In this document: piece by piece, positions 24,542 to 35,410 of the stretch
How the letters are laid out: every line of letters starts with the position of its first letter
Numbering within the stretch: position 1 is the stretch's first letter
Source of the DNA: Intrasporangiaceae bacterium URHB0013
Lineage (GTDB): Bacteria; Actinomycetota; Actinomycetes; Actinomycetales; Dermatophilaceae
Length of the DNA: 64,000 nt
Direction: 5' to 3'
NCBI GenBank assembly: GCA_000620545.1
Contig: JIBA01000013.1
Coordinates: 372,001-436,000, forward strand
Notes under the pieces: model-generated
The model's database searches: none
Seen by the model: the letters and a program-made list of their open reading frames with translations, nothing else
Told to the model about the DNA's origin: nothing
Translations under genes and position numbers: made by a program

Positions 24542-27433
24542 ATGGCCGTCGAGGTACCCACCCCCACAGGACCGGCCCGACCGGACCTGAAGATCCTCGA
24601 GACCCGGATCTACCGCGGACCCAACGTCTGGTCCTACCAGCAGGCCATCCACCTCGTCGTCGACCTCGGCAGCCTCGAGGAGTACCCGACGATCTCGCTG
24701 CCCGGCTTCACCGACCGGCTCGTCGAGCTCGTGCCCGGGCTCGAGCGCCACACCTGCTCGCTCGGCCGCCGCGGCGGTTTCATCGAGCGGCTGCGCGAGG
24801 GCACCTGGCTCGGCCACGTCGCCGAGCACGTCGCACTCCAGCTGCAGACGCTGGCCGGCCACGACTCACGACGCGGCAAGACGCGCGCGGTCAAGGGGAC
24901 GCCCGGTCACTACAACGTCGTCTACAGCTACACCGACGAGACGGTCGGGGTCGCCGCGGGCAAGCTCGCCGTCCGCCTCATCAACCATCTCGTCGACCCC
25001 GACGACGGCTTCGACTTCGAGACCGAGTTCAACGCCTTCCTGCGGCAGGCCGAGCGGGTGGCCTTCGGGCCGTCGACGGCCGCCATCCTGGAGGAGGCAG
25101 CCTCTCGCGACATCCCGTACATCCGCCTCAACTCCGCCTCGCTGGTCCAGCTCGGGCAGGGGGTCCACGCGCAGCGCATCCGGGCGACCATGACGTCGAG
25201 GACTGGAGCCCTCGCGGTCGACATCGCCGGCGACAAGGACCTCACCACGAAGCTGCTCGGCTCGGCCGGCCTGCCGGTGCCCAAGCAGGAGGCCGTACGC
25301 ACGGTGCGCGGCGCCGTCGACGCGGCGCGTCGCATCGGTTTCCCCGTCGTCGTCAAGCCGCTCGACGGCAACCACGGCCGCGGTGTCTGCCTCAACCTCA
25401 TGAGCGACGCGGACGTCGAGAAGGCCTTCGACATCGCCAAGGGTGAGTCACGGCGCGGCACGATCATCGTCGAGTCCTTCGTGACGGGCCGCGACTACCG
25501 CTGCCTCATCGTCGGAGGACGGATGCAGGCCATCGCCGAGCGCGTCCCCGCGCACGTCATCGGCGACGGCACCCACACGGTCGCCGAGCTGGTCGAGATC
25601 ACCAACGCCGACCCACGCCGCGGTGTCGGCCACGAGAAGGTGCTGACCAAGATCAAGGTCGACGCCAACGCGCTCGAGGTCCTCGCGGGGCAAGGGCACA
25701 CGACCGACTCGGTGCCGCCCGAGGGTGAGATGGTCAAGCTCGCCCTCACCGGCAACATGTCGACCGGTGGCATCTCGATCGACCGCACGTTCGACGCCCA
25801 CCCCGACAACGTCGAGATCGCCGAGGAGGCTGCCCGCATGGTCGGGCTCGACGTCGCCGGCATCGACTTCATCTGCCCGGACATCACCTATCCCGTGCGC
25901 GAGACGGGTGGCGCGATCTGTGAGGTCAACGCGGCACCCGGCTTCCGGATGCACACGCATCCGACGGTCGGTGAGCCGCAGTTCATCGCCAAGCCGGTCG
26001 TCGACCTGCTCTTCCCGCCGGGCGCACAGTCACGCGTACCGATCGTCGCCGTCACCGGCACCAACGGCAAGACGACGACCTCGCGGATGATCGCCCACAT
26101 CTTCAAGGGCCTCGGGCGCAAGGTGGGCATGACTTCGACCGACGGCGTCGTCATCGACGAGCGGCTCGTCATCAAGGCGGACGCCTCCGGCCCCCGGTCG
26201 GCCCGCATGGTGCTGCAAAACCCTCGCGTCGACTTCGCCGTCATGGAGGTCGCCCGCGGCGGCATCCTGCGAGAGGGGCTCGGCTACGACCGCAACGACA
26301 TCGCGGTGGTGACCAACGTCGCGCCCGATCACTTGGGGCTCAAGGGGATCGACACCCTCCGCCAGCTCGCCGACGTCAAGGCGGTCGTCGTCGAGGCTGT
26401 GCCGCGCGACGGCTTCGCCGTGCTCAACGCCGACGACCCGCACGTGCGCAACATGCGTCGCCGATGCTCCGGCGGCATCGTCTGGTTCAGCATGGCCGAG
26501 CCCGGCAGCGAGGTCCGGGAGTTCGTCGACGACTACTGCCGTCGTGGGGGTCGCGCCGTGGTCCTCGAGCCGAGCGAGCGCGGCGAGATGATCGTCATCA
26601 AGCACGGGCGGCGCAGCATGCAGCTGGCGTGGACGCACCTGCTGCCGTCGACCTTCGGCGGCGCGGCCCGCTTCAACGTTGCCAACGCCCTCGCCGCGGC
26701 CGGCGCGGCCTTCGCCGCGGATGCGCCGCTGCACGACATCCGGCAGGGGTTGCGGACCTTCGCGACGACCTACTACCTCTCCCCCGGACGCCTCAACCTC
26801 GTCCAGGTCAACAACGCCGACGTGTTCGTCGACTACTGCCACAACGCGGCCGGCATGAAGGAGCTCGGCGCCTTCGTCGACCGCTACGCCGACCAGAAGC
26901 AGCGTCAGGCCGACCTCGGAAAGACCTCCCGCATCGGCATGATCGGCGCCGCCGGCGACCGGCGGGACGACGACATGCGCGAGCTCGGAGCCGTGGCCGC
27001 CCAGCACTTCGACGTCATCGTCATCCGCGAGGACGAACGCCTGCGCGGCCGCAAGCCCGGCAAGACCGCCGAGCTGGTGGCGGAGGGTGCTCGCGCCGCC
27101 ATGCGCGAGGGAGCCCGCTGCCGCCAGATCGAGATCGTGCTCGACGAGCTCGAGGCCACGCGCCACGTGCTCGCGCGCACCAATCCCGGGGATCTCGTGG
27201 TCATGTGCGTCGACCAGCACGCGCGGGTCGTCGCCGAGCTCGAGGAGCGCACGAAGCACGCCCAGGCCGGCGCCCGCATCGGCACGGCCGCAGCAGCCAC
27301 GAGCGACCCCGACCTCGACCCGAGCACCCTCACCGAGACCGCCGAGGCCGAGGGCGACGAGGCCGACGCCGAGGCCCTCGGCGCCATCCCGACCGACGCC
27401 CCGCCGGCCAGGGCCGACGACACCGCCATCTGA
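24542..27433 (+). CDS. cphA: Cyanophycin synthetase
   Basis: Polymerises Asp and Arg into cyanophycin, an insoluble nitrogen reserve, using ATP. 963 residues: an N-terminal domain, an ATP-grasp domain (about 220-480, with PVVVKPLDGNHGRGV and EVNAAPGFRMH) that adds Asp, and a Mur-ligase domain with P-loop VTGTNGKTTTSRMI (about 502-515) that adds Arg. It is some 60-90 residues longer than many CphA proteins because of an acidic Ala/Asp/Glu tail after about residue 905. ATG 24542 has GGAGGAGATCC upstream. A GTATGCC motif lies in the short gap after cphB. Confidence 0.95.
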   Translation: MAVEVPTPTGPARPDLKILETRIYRGPNVWSYQQAIHLVVDLGSLEEYPTISLPGFTDRLVELVPGLERHTCSLGRRGGFIERLREGTWLGHVAEHVALQLQTLAGHDSRRGKTRAVKGTPGHYNVVYSYTDETVGVAAGKLAVRLINHLVDPDDGFDFETEFNAFLRQAERVAFGPSTAAILEEAASRDIPYIRLNSASLVQLGQGVHAQRIRATMTSRTGALAVDIAGDKDLTTKLLGSAGLPVPKQEAVRTVRGAVDAARRIGFPVVVKPLDGNHGRGVCLNLMSDADVEKAFDIAKGESRRGTIIVESFVTGRDYRCLIVGGRMQAIAERVPAHVIGDGTHTVAELVEITNADPRRGVGHEKVLTKIKVDANALEVLAGQGHTTDSVPPEGEMVKLALTGNMSTGGISIDRTFDAHPDNVEIAEEAARMVGLDVAGIDFICPDITYPVRETGGAICEVNAAPGFRMHTHPTVGEPQFIAKPVVDLLFPPGAQSRVPIVAVTGTNGKTTTSRMIAHIFKGLGRKVGMTSTDGVVIDERLVIKADASGPRSARMVLQNPRVDFAVMEVARGGILREGLGYDRNDIAVVTNVAPDHLGLKGIDTLRQLADVKAVVVEAVPRDGFAVLNADDPHVRNMRRRCSGGIVWFSMAEPGSEVREFVDDYCRRGGRAVVLEPSERGEMIVIKHGRRSMQLAWTHLLPSTFGGAARFNVANALAAAGAAFAADAPLHDIRQGLRTFATTYYLSPGRLNLVQVNNADVFVDYCHNAAGMKELGAFVDRYADQKQRQADLGKTSRIGMIGAAGDRRDDDMRELGAVAAQHFDVIVIREDERLRGRKPGKTAELVAEGARAAMREGARCRQIEIVLDELEATRHVLARTNPGDLVVMCVDQHARVVAELEERTKHAQAGARIGTAAAATSDPDLDPSTLTETAEAEGDEADAEALGAIPTDAPPARADDTAI

Positions 27434-27465
27434 CCGTCCTGAGCTCCGGTCGGCCCGGCGACCGC

Positions 27466-27528
27466 GAACGCAGACTGATCCGCCGACAGACCCGGGTCCC
27501 GTTCAGTCTGCGAACCAGTCTGCGGTTC
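27466..27528. terminator. Bidirectional terminator between cphA and the Mur-ligase-TPR gene
   Basis: GAACGCAGACTG (27466-27477) pairs with CAGTCTGCGGTTC (27516-27528, one extra base). A second copy of CAGTCTGCG at 27504-27512 can pair instead. It fills the 98-base gap between convergent genes. Confidence 0.65.
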
Positions 27529-27531
27529 GGG

Positions 27532-29781
27532 TCAGTCGGTGACGGGGGCCAGCTCGTCGGCGTACGCGCGGAGGGCCCGGCGGTAGGCCTGCGTGTCGAC
27601 GTCGGTCGTCGCCTCGAGCGTGCCCCGGATGAGGTCGGCGACGGCCTGCCGCTCCTGGCCGAGGTCGGCCTGGACGAGGGCCCGCAACATGAGGGCGGCC
27701 GTGTTGTGGGGACGGGCCTCGAGCACCTCGGCGACGAGGTCCCGGGCCTCGGCGGCCCGTCCCACGACGCGGAGGCTCGACGCGAGTTGGAGCTGGGCGC
27801 GGTGCCGGTGCGGCTCACGCAGCCCGCCCGCAAGGGCCTCCTCGTAGAGGCCGATGGCGCCCTGCTCGTCGCCCATCGCGTCCCTTGCACCGGCCAGCTC
27901 GAAGACCAGCCGCGGGTCGTCCGGGTGGACCTCGAGCAGCGCCTGCGCGGCAGCCACCCGGGCCTCGTCGTCGTCGGTGTCCCAGAGGGCCGCGATCTCG
28001 GTCTCGAGCTCGTGCTCGCCGCGCGCGGCGACGACCTTGCGCCGGATCGACCGCGCGTCGTCGACCTTGCCGCCGTGCTCGCGGATCCAGCCGTCGACCT
28101 CGACGCGTTCGGCATGGCACATGAGCGCGATGACGTCGCCGTCGAGTGCATGTGGCACGAGGGTCTCGAACGACTCCAGCTCGGTGTCGTGGCTGGGCAC
28201 GTCGAGGACGCCGACCTTGGCCAGCCCGTCGCGGAAGAGGCCGAGCAGGTCCTCGGGCTCACGTCCCCGGAGGTACTGGCGGGCGACCTTGAGGACGACC
28301 TCCTCGGCGCCGCGGCCGGCGATCTCGCCCATGGCGACGATGGCCTCGTCGGCCCGGTCACCCGCGCAGCCGAGGGCGAGGCGTACGGCACCACCCGGGG
28401 CTGCGAGCCCGCGCGCGACGTCGAGCAGCGCCTCGAGGCCGGCCTCGTTGTGGGCCATGTCCATGATGACCGTGGCCTTGCCGCCGCCCGGCAGGGGGAG
28501 CGAGTACGTGTTGAGCCGTCCCCAGTTGTGTTCCGGGTCGGGTGCGAAGGTGCGCAGGCCGTCGACGACCGCGGAGCGTGGGACGCCGAGCCCCAGGGCC
28601 GCCGCCGCGCCGGCGAGCGCGTTGGCGATGTTGTTGCGCGACAGGCCGCTCAGGGTCATCGGCACGTCGACGATCTTGACGAGCCTGTCGGGGTCGCCGT
28701 TGGGCGAGAGGACGACGATCTCGCCGTCGAGGACGGTGATGCCACGACCGCCGGAGTTGATCGACTCCCAGAGGGCCGGCGATGCGGGGTCGAGGCTGAA
28801 GGCCCACGGCTTGGCCTTGATGCCGAAGCGCATGGCCCAGACGCGAGGGTCGTCGCCGTTGAGGACGACCCAGCCCTGGGGCTTCGTGACGGTCGTGACG
28901 ATCGCCTTGACCTCGGCCAGCTGGTCGAGCGTGTCGATCCCCTGCAGACCCAGGTGGTCGGCGCTGACGTTGGTGACCACGCTGACGTCGTTGGCCGTGA
29001 CGCCCATGCCCTTGAGGAGCATGCCGCCACGGGCGGTCTCGAGGATGCCGATGTCGAGGCCGGGCGTCTCGAGGACGGCGCGCGCGCCGGCGGGTCCGGA
29101 GAAGTCCCCTTCCTCCGTGGTCTCCCCCATGACGACGACGCCGTCCGTCGAGCTCCACGCCGTCGTCAGGCCCGCGCTCATGCACATGTGCGCCATGAGT
29201 CGGGTCGTCGTCGTCTTGCCGTTGGTCCCGGTGACCGAGGCGACCGGGACGGTCGGCGTGAGGACGCTGGGGCCGGGACCGTCCGGCGCGGCCAGGATGA
29301 CGGCGGCCGCGTCCTCGATCACCTCGTCGGCGCGCCTGGACGGGTCGAGCAGTCCCGCCATGACGGCGCCGAGCTGCTCCCCCGCGACGCGGCCTCGGGT
29401 GCGGTTGACCCATGGGAAGGCGAGGACGACGTCGTTAACGGTCTGTCCCGCCCGCACGCGGACGCCCAGGCGTCCGGCGCCGATCTCGGTGCCGACACGA
29501 CGCATCACCGTGCGGATGACCCGCATGACGAACCGCTGGCGCAGGGCGGTGCCACGCCGGCCCGGACGGGCCGAACGCATACCCAGCCGGCGAGCCAGGT
29601 CCTCGGCGTGGGTGCGCTTCAGGTCGAGGTAGCCGGGCACGTGCAGGATGACCTTGATCGCGGGCCGTGCGAAGTAGAGGTTGGGCCCGTCGAGCACCCG
29701 GACCTCGTCGACGCGAACCTGCGGCACCGCCTCGGACTCGGTCGTCGTCAGGGGGTTGGACTCGGTCCCGGCGTGAGGCAT
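27532..29781 (-). CDS. Mur-ligase-family protein (CphA-related) fused to a C-terminal TPR domain
   Basis: 749 residues. An N-terminal segment of about 175 residues (VRVLDGPNLYFARPAIKV) is followed by a Mur-ligase core: P-loop VTGTNGKTTTTRLM at about 181-194, ARGGMLLKG, VSADHLGLQGIDTLDQLA and DMAHNEAGLEAL. These match the ligase half of cyanophycin synthetase, but the ATP-grasp half is absent. Residues from about 595 to 745 are helical repeats of TPR type (LLEVHPDDPRLVFELAGARDAMGD). ATG 29781 lies six bases after TAGAGT (minus strand, 29788-29793). It converges on cphA. It may join or ligate a cyanophycin-related substrate; the product is unknown. Confidence 0.85.
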   Translation of the reverse strand: MPHAGTESNPLTTTESEAVPQVRVDEVRVLDGPNLYFARPAIKVILHVPGYLDLKRTHAEDLARRLGMRSARPGRRGTALRQRFVMRVIRTVMRRVGTEIGAGRLGVRVRAGQTVNDVVLAFPWVNRTRGRVAGEQLGAVMAGLLDPSRRADEVIEDAAAVILAAPDGPGPSVLTPTVPVASVTGTNGKTTTTRLMAHMCMSAGLTTAWSSTDGVVVMGETTEEGDFSGPAGARAVLETPGLDIGILETARGGMLLKGMGVTANDVSVVTNVSADHLGLQGIDTLDQLAEVKAIVTTVTKPQGWVVLNGDDPRVWAMRFGIKAKPWAFSLDPASPALWESINSGGRGITVLDGEIVVLSPNGDPDRLVKIVDVPMTLSGLSRNNIANALAGAAAALGLGVPRSAVVDGLRTFAPDPEHNWGRLNTYSLPLPGGGKATVIMDMAHNEAGLEALLDVARGLAAPGGAVRLALGCAGDRADEAIVAMGEIAGRGAEEVVLKVARQYLRGREPEDLLGLFRDGLAKVGVLDVPSHDTELESFETLVPHALDGDVIALMCHAERVEVDGWIREHGGKVDDARSIRRKVVAARGEHELETEIAALWDTDDDEARVAAAQALLEVHPDDPRLVFELAGARDAMGDEQGAIGLYEEALAGGLREPHRHRAQLQLASSLRVVGRAAEARDLVAEVLEARPHNTAALMLRALVQADLGQERQAVADLIRGTLEATTDVDTQAYRRALRAYADELAPVTD

Positions 29782-29819
29782 GGCAGGACTCTAGCGAGAC
29801 GCGCGGAGGGCGTGCGCGG

Positions 29820-30581
29820 TCACTGCCCCATGGCGTGCACGCCGCCGTCGACGTGGACGATCTCGCCCGTCGTCGCGGGGAACCAGTCGGAGAGCAGCGC
29901 CGCGCAGGCCTGGGCAGCGGGCACCGGGTTGTTGACGTCCCAACCGAGGGGTGCACGGTCGTCCCAGACCTGCTCGAACTGCTCGAAGCCGGGGATCGAC
30001 TTGGCGGCAGTCGTACGGATCGGGCCCGCTGCCACGAGGTTGCAGCGCACGCCCTTGGGACCGAGGTCGCGGGCGAGGTAGCGGTTCGTCGACTCGAAGG
30101 CGGCCTTGGCCACGCCCATCCAGTCGTAGACCGGCCAGGCGAACTTCGCGTCGAAGGTCAGGCCGACGACCGACCCTCCGTCGGCCATCAGGGGCAGCGT
30201 CGCGACGGCGAGCGACTTGAGGCTGTAGGCCGAGATCTGCAGCGCCGTCGAGACGTCCTCCCACGTGCCCTCGAGGAAGTTGAACGCACCCTGGGGCGCG
30301 AAGCCGATCGAGTGCAGCACGCCGTCGAGGCCGTCGACGTGCTCACGCAGACGCTCGGCGAGCGTGTCGAGGTGCTCCTGGTCGGCGACGTCGAGCTCGA
30401 TCACGACAGGCGTCTCGGGCAGCCGCTTGGCGATGGTCTGGGTGATCTTCATCGTCCGGCCGAACGAGGTGAGGATGACGGTCGCACCCTCCTGCTGGGC
30501 GACCTTCGCGACGTGGAACGCGATCGAGCTGTCCATGAGGACACCGGTGATGAGGAGCTTCTTGCCTTCGAGGATTCCCAT
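29820..30581 (-). CDS. fabI: Enoyl-ACP reductase (InhA/FabI type)
   Basis: The last reduction of fatty-acid elongation, NADH-dependent. 253 residues. It has the short-chain dehydrogenase fold with GILEGKKLLITGVLMDSSIAF (cofactor loop), the catalytic Tyr and Lys in YDWMGVAKAAFES (about 155-167) and the family end GEIVHVDGGVHAMGQ. The C-terminus resembles InhA rather than E. coli FabI. ATG 30581 has a GAGAAAG site. fabG lies upstream on the same strand, the same order as mabA-inhA in mycobacteria, with a hairpin in the gap. Confidence 0.93.
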   Translation of the reverse strand: MGILEGKKLLITGVLMDSSIAFHVAKVAQQEGATVILTSFGRTMKITQTIAKRLPETPVVIELDVADQEHLDTLAERLREHVDGLDGVLHSIGFAPQGAFNFLEGTWEDVSTALQISAYSLKSLAVATLPLMADGGSVVGLTFDAKFAWPVYDWMGVAKAAFESTNRYLARDLGPKGVRCNLVAAGPIRTTAAKSIPGFEQFEQVWDDRAPLGWDVNNPVPAAQACAALLSDWFPATTGEIVHVDGGVHAMGQ

Positions 30582-30632
30582 GCCTGCGACTTTCTCGTGT
30601 GGGTGGGCGCGCTTGGTGCACAAAGGGGCTGG

Positions 30633-30652
30633 CGGCATACGAACGTATGCCG
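30633..30652. repeat. Perfect hairpin of paired CGGCATACG motifs between fabG and fabI
   Basis: CGGCATACG (30633-30641), two bases AA, then CGTATGCCG (30644-30652): nine paired bases, extendable by a G-T and a G-C pair. It lies in the 81-base gap of the fabG-fabI unit, about 10 bases after the fabG stop. It could attenuate transcription into fabI or act as an RNA processing site. Confidence 0.8.
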
Positions 30653-30662
30653 TCGCGTGGGC

Positions 30663-31436
<774 letters not shown>

Positions 31437-31501
31437 CTAACGGACTACCGAAGGGTAGACAGCACGGTCGCACGCGCGTGGGACGGGCTTATGGTGGAAG
31501 G

Positions 31502-31792
31502 GTGCCAAGAGCCAAGAACGAACCCGTGGTGCACACCGTCACCTCGGCCTCGACCTCCACGACGGACGACCAGGACCAACGTGTCCGCCGCTACCTCACG
31601 ATGATGGGCATCCGCGTCGTGTGCTTCGGTCTGGTCTTCGTCACCTCCGGCTGGCTCCGGTGGACCGCCATCCTCGCCGCCGTCTTCATCCCCTACGTGG
31701 CCGTGGTGATCGCGAATGCCGTGAGCCCCCGTCAGCCAGGGAGCATCCAGTCGGTCGTGCCCCAGGACGACACGCGGCGCCTCGAGCAGTGA
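31502..31792 (+). CDS. DUF3099 family small membrane protein
   Basis: 96 residues with two membrane helices (MMGIRVVCFGLVFVTSG and WTAILAAVFIPYVAVVIANA) and a basic, disordered N-terminus, as in actinobacterial DUF3099 proteins. The function is unknown. GTG 31502 lies six bases after TATGGT (31490-31495), a leaderless start. Its stop overlaps the next gene's start (GTGA), so the two are translated together. Confidence 0.82.
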   Translation: MPRAKNEPVVHTVTSASTSTTDDQDQRVRRYLTMMGIRVVCFGLVFVTSGWLRWTAILAAVFIPYVAVVIANAVSPRQPGSIQSVVPQDDTRRLEQ

Positions 31793-32037
31793 GCGAACCG
31801 CTCTTTCCGGCGTCCACGCGCAGCGCCGACGTCGAACACCTGTGCAGCGCCAGGGGATGCCGGGCGCGGGCCGTTCGTGCGGTCATCTGGAACAACCCCA
31901 AGCTGCACACGTCCGAGCGCCGCAAGGTGTGGCTGGCCTGCGCCGAGCACCAGCAGTCCCTCGCCGACTTCGTCGCCCTCCGTGGCTTCCTCATCGAGGT
32001 CATCCCGGTCGAGGACCTCACCGACGCCGACGGCTGA
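31789..32037 (+). CDS. Small zinc-ribbon-like protein coupled to DUF3099
   Basis: 82 residues. It carries HLCSARGCRARA and, 20-odd residues later, WLACAEHQQ, giving three Cys and one or more His in a CxxxxC...CxxH pattern that could hold one zinc. I know no function; similar short proteins are common in actinobacteria. GTG 31789 overlaps the DUF3099 stop codon. It has no membrane segment. It is probably the partner of the membrane protein, which is inference from coupling. Confidence 0.75.
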   Translation: MSEPLFPASTRSADVEHLCSARGCRARAVRAVIWNNPKLHTSERRKVWLACAEHQQSLADFVALRGFLIEVIPVEDLTDADG

Positions 32038-32091
32038 GCCGGCTCGGCAGGTCCGCACCACCGTCGTCGAGGGGGTCGGCATCACCCTCGT

Positions 32092-32250
32092 TCACGAGCC
32101 GGGCCGCCTGCGCCGGATCAGCGCCAGCGTCACCGGCGCCGCAACCGCGACGACGCTCGTGAGACAGCCGAGAGGGAGGGGCAGGCAGCACCCCATGCAC
32201 GACACCCTCGTGCCGTTCGGGGTCCTGGTCGAGTAGTTCGGGATGGGCAT
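32092..32250 (-). CDS. Possible 52-residue Cys-rich membrane peptide
   Basis: The frame begins MPIPNYSTRT and has a CMGCCLPLPLGCL segment leading into a single hydrophobic helix (TSVVAVAAPVTLALI) and a basic end RRRRPG. This topology fits a small actinobacterial membrane protein, but no strong ribosome site or -10 box is clear, and 52 codons in GC-rich DNA can arise by chance. The gap on either side has no other gene. Low confidence. Confidence 0.4.
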   Translation of the reverse strand: MPIPNYSTRTPNGTRVSCMGCCLPLPLGCLTSVVAVAAPVTLALIRRRRPGS

Positions 32251-32574
32251 GAGGCGAAACTGGCCTCGTCGTGAAGGCGACATGGTGTTCCTGTCAGAGG
32301 TCCGGGAGCGAGTCGGGCAACGAGGGGGCCGTACCCACCGCGACGCCGTCACCATCCGAGGCCGCCCACGAATCGACTCCCCCTGCAGGGCGCTCCTGCA
32401 GTGGCACAGGAGGTCCGGCGGGCAGGCACGGGCCTGCCCGTGCCTGCCCGCCGGACCTCCTGGTCGGCGCTCCACGTCGCGCCACGGCTCGAGCGCTCAC
32501 CCGAGCTGCGTGCTCGACAGCGGCCGGTTGTGCTCCGGTCCGTCCCCGTGACCGTCAGGTGACCCCGGTCCCTG
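32251..32574. other. Gene-free stretch before katG, dominated by a long palindrome
   Basis: I find no convincing gene here on either strand. Open frames exist but have no start site or family similarity, and several read the palindrome twice. The stretch holds the 56-base palindrome at 32407-32462 and, just before it, a short CTGCAG-N7-CTGCAG repeat (about 32384-32402). Confidence 0.6.
32407..32462. terminator. 56-base near-perfect palindrome downstream of katG
   Basis: Two 27-base arms (32407-32433 and 32436-32462) are exact reverse complements around a 2-base CT centre. The RNA would be a 27-pair hairpin. It lies 113 bases beyond the katG stop on the katG strand, so a terminator is the simplest role, but it is far longer than usual. 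A purely structural or recombination role is possible. Confidence 0.75.
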
Positions 32575-35312
<2,738 letters not shown>

Positions 35313-35318
35313 GCCAGA

Positions 35319-35347
35319 AGAATGGACCGTCATCTGGAATGAATCAA
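35319..35347 (-). promoter_or_regulatory. Promoter of furA-katG with possible FurA operator
   Basis: On the minus strand TTGATT (35342-35347) is followed after 17 bases by CATTCT (35319-35324), six bases before ATG 35312. The stretch is unusually AT-rich, and CCAGA/TCTGG form an inverted repeat across it, so FurA may autoregulate here. Inference. Confidence 0.5.
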
Positions 35348-35410
35348 ATCTGGGGAGGGCGCAGTCCCAAGGACCGAGCAGGGGCTGGCCACGACGGATC
35401 GGCGGTGGCG

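Noticed and set aside
21992-24862. Minus-strand frame of over 950 codons across serB, cphB and the start of cphA
   Set aside because: It is antisense to three well-recognised genes; long open antisense frames are normal at this GC content and it has no family similarity.
26464-30081. Plus-strand frame of about 1,200 codons across cphA, the Mur-ligase-TPR gene and fabI
   Set aside because: It shadows cphA in another frame and then runs antisense to two recognised genes; its composition is Arg/Gly-rich as expected for shadow frames.
32407-32462. Palindrome as the end of an insertion sequence
   Set aside because: No transposase frame and no target-site duplication are seen around it.
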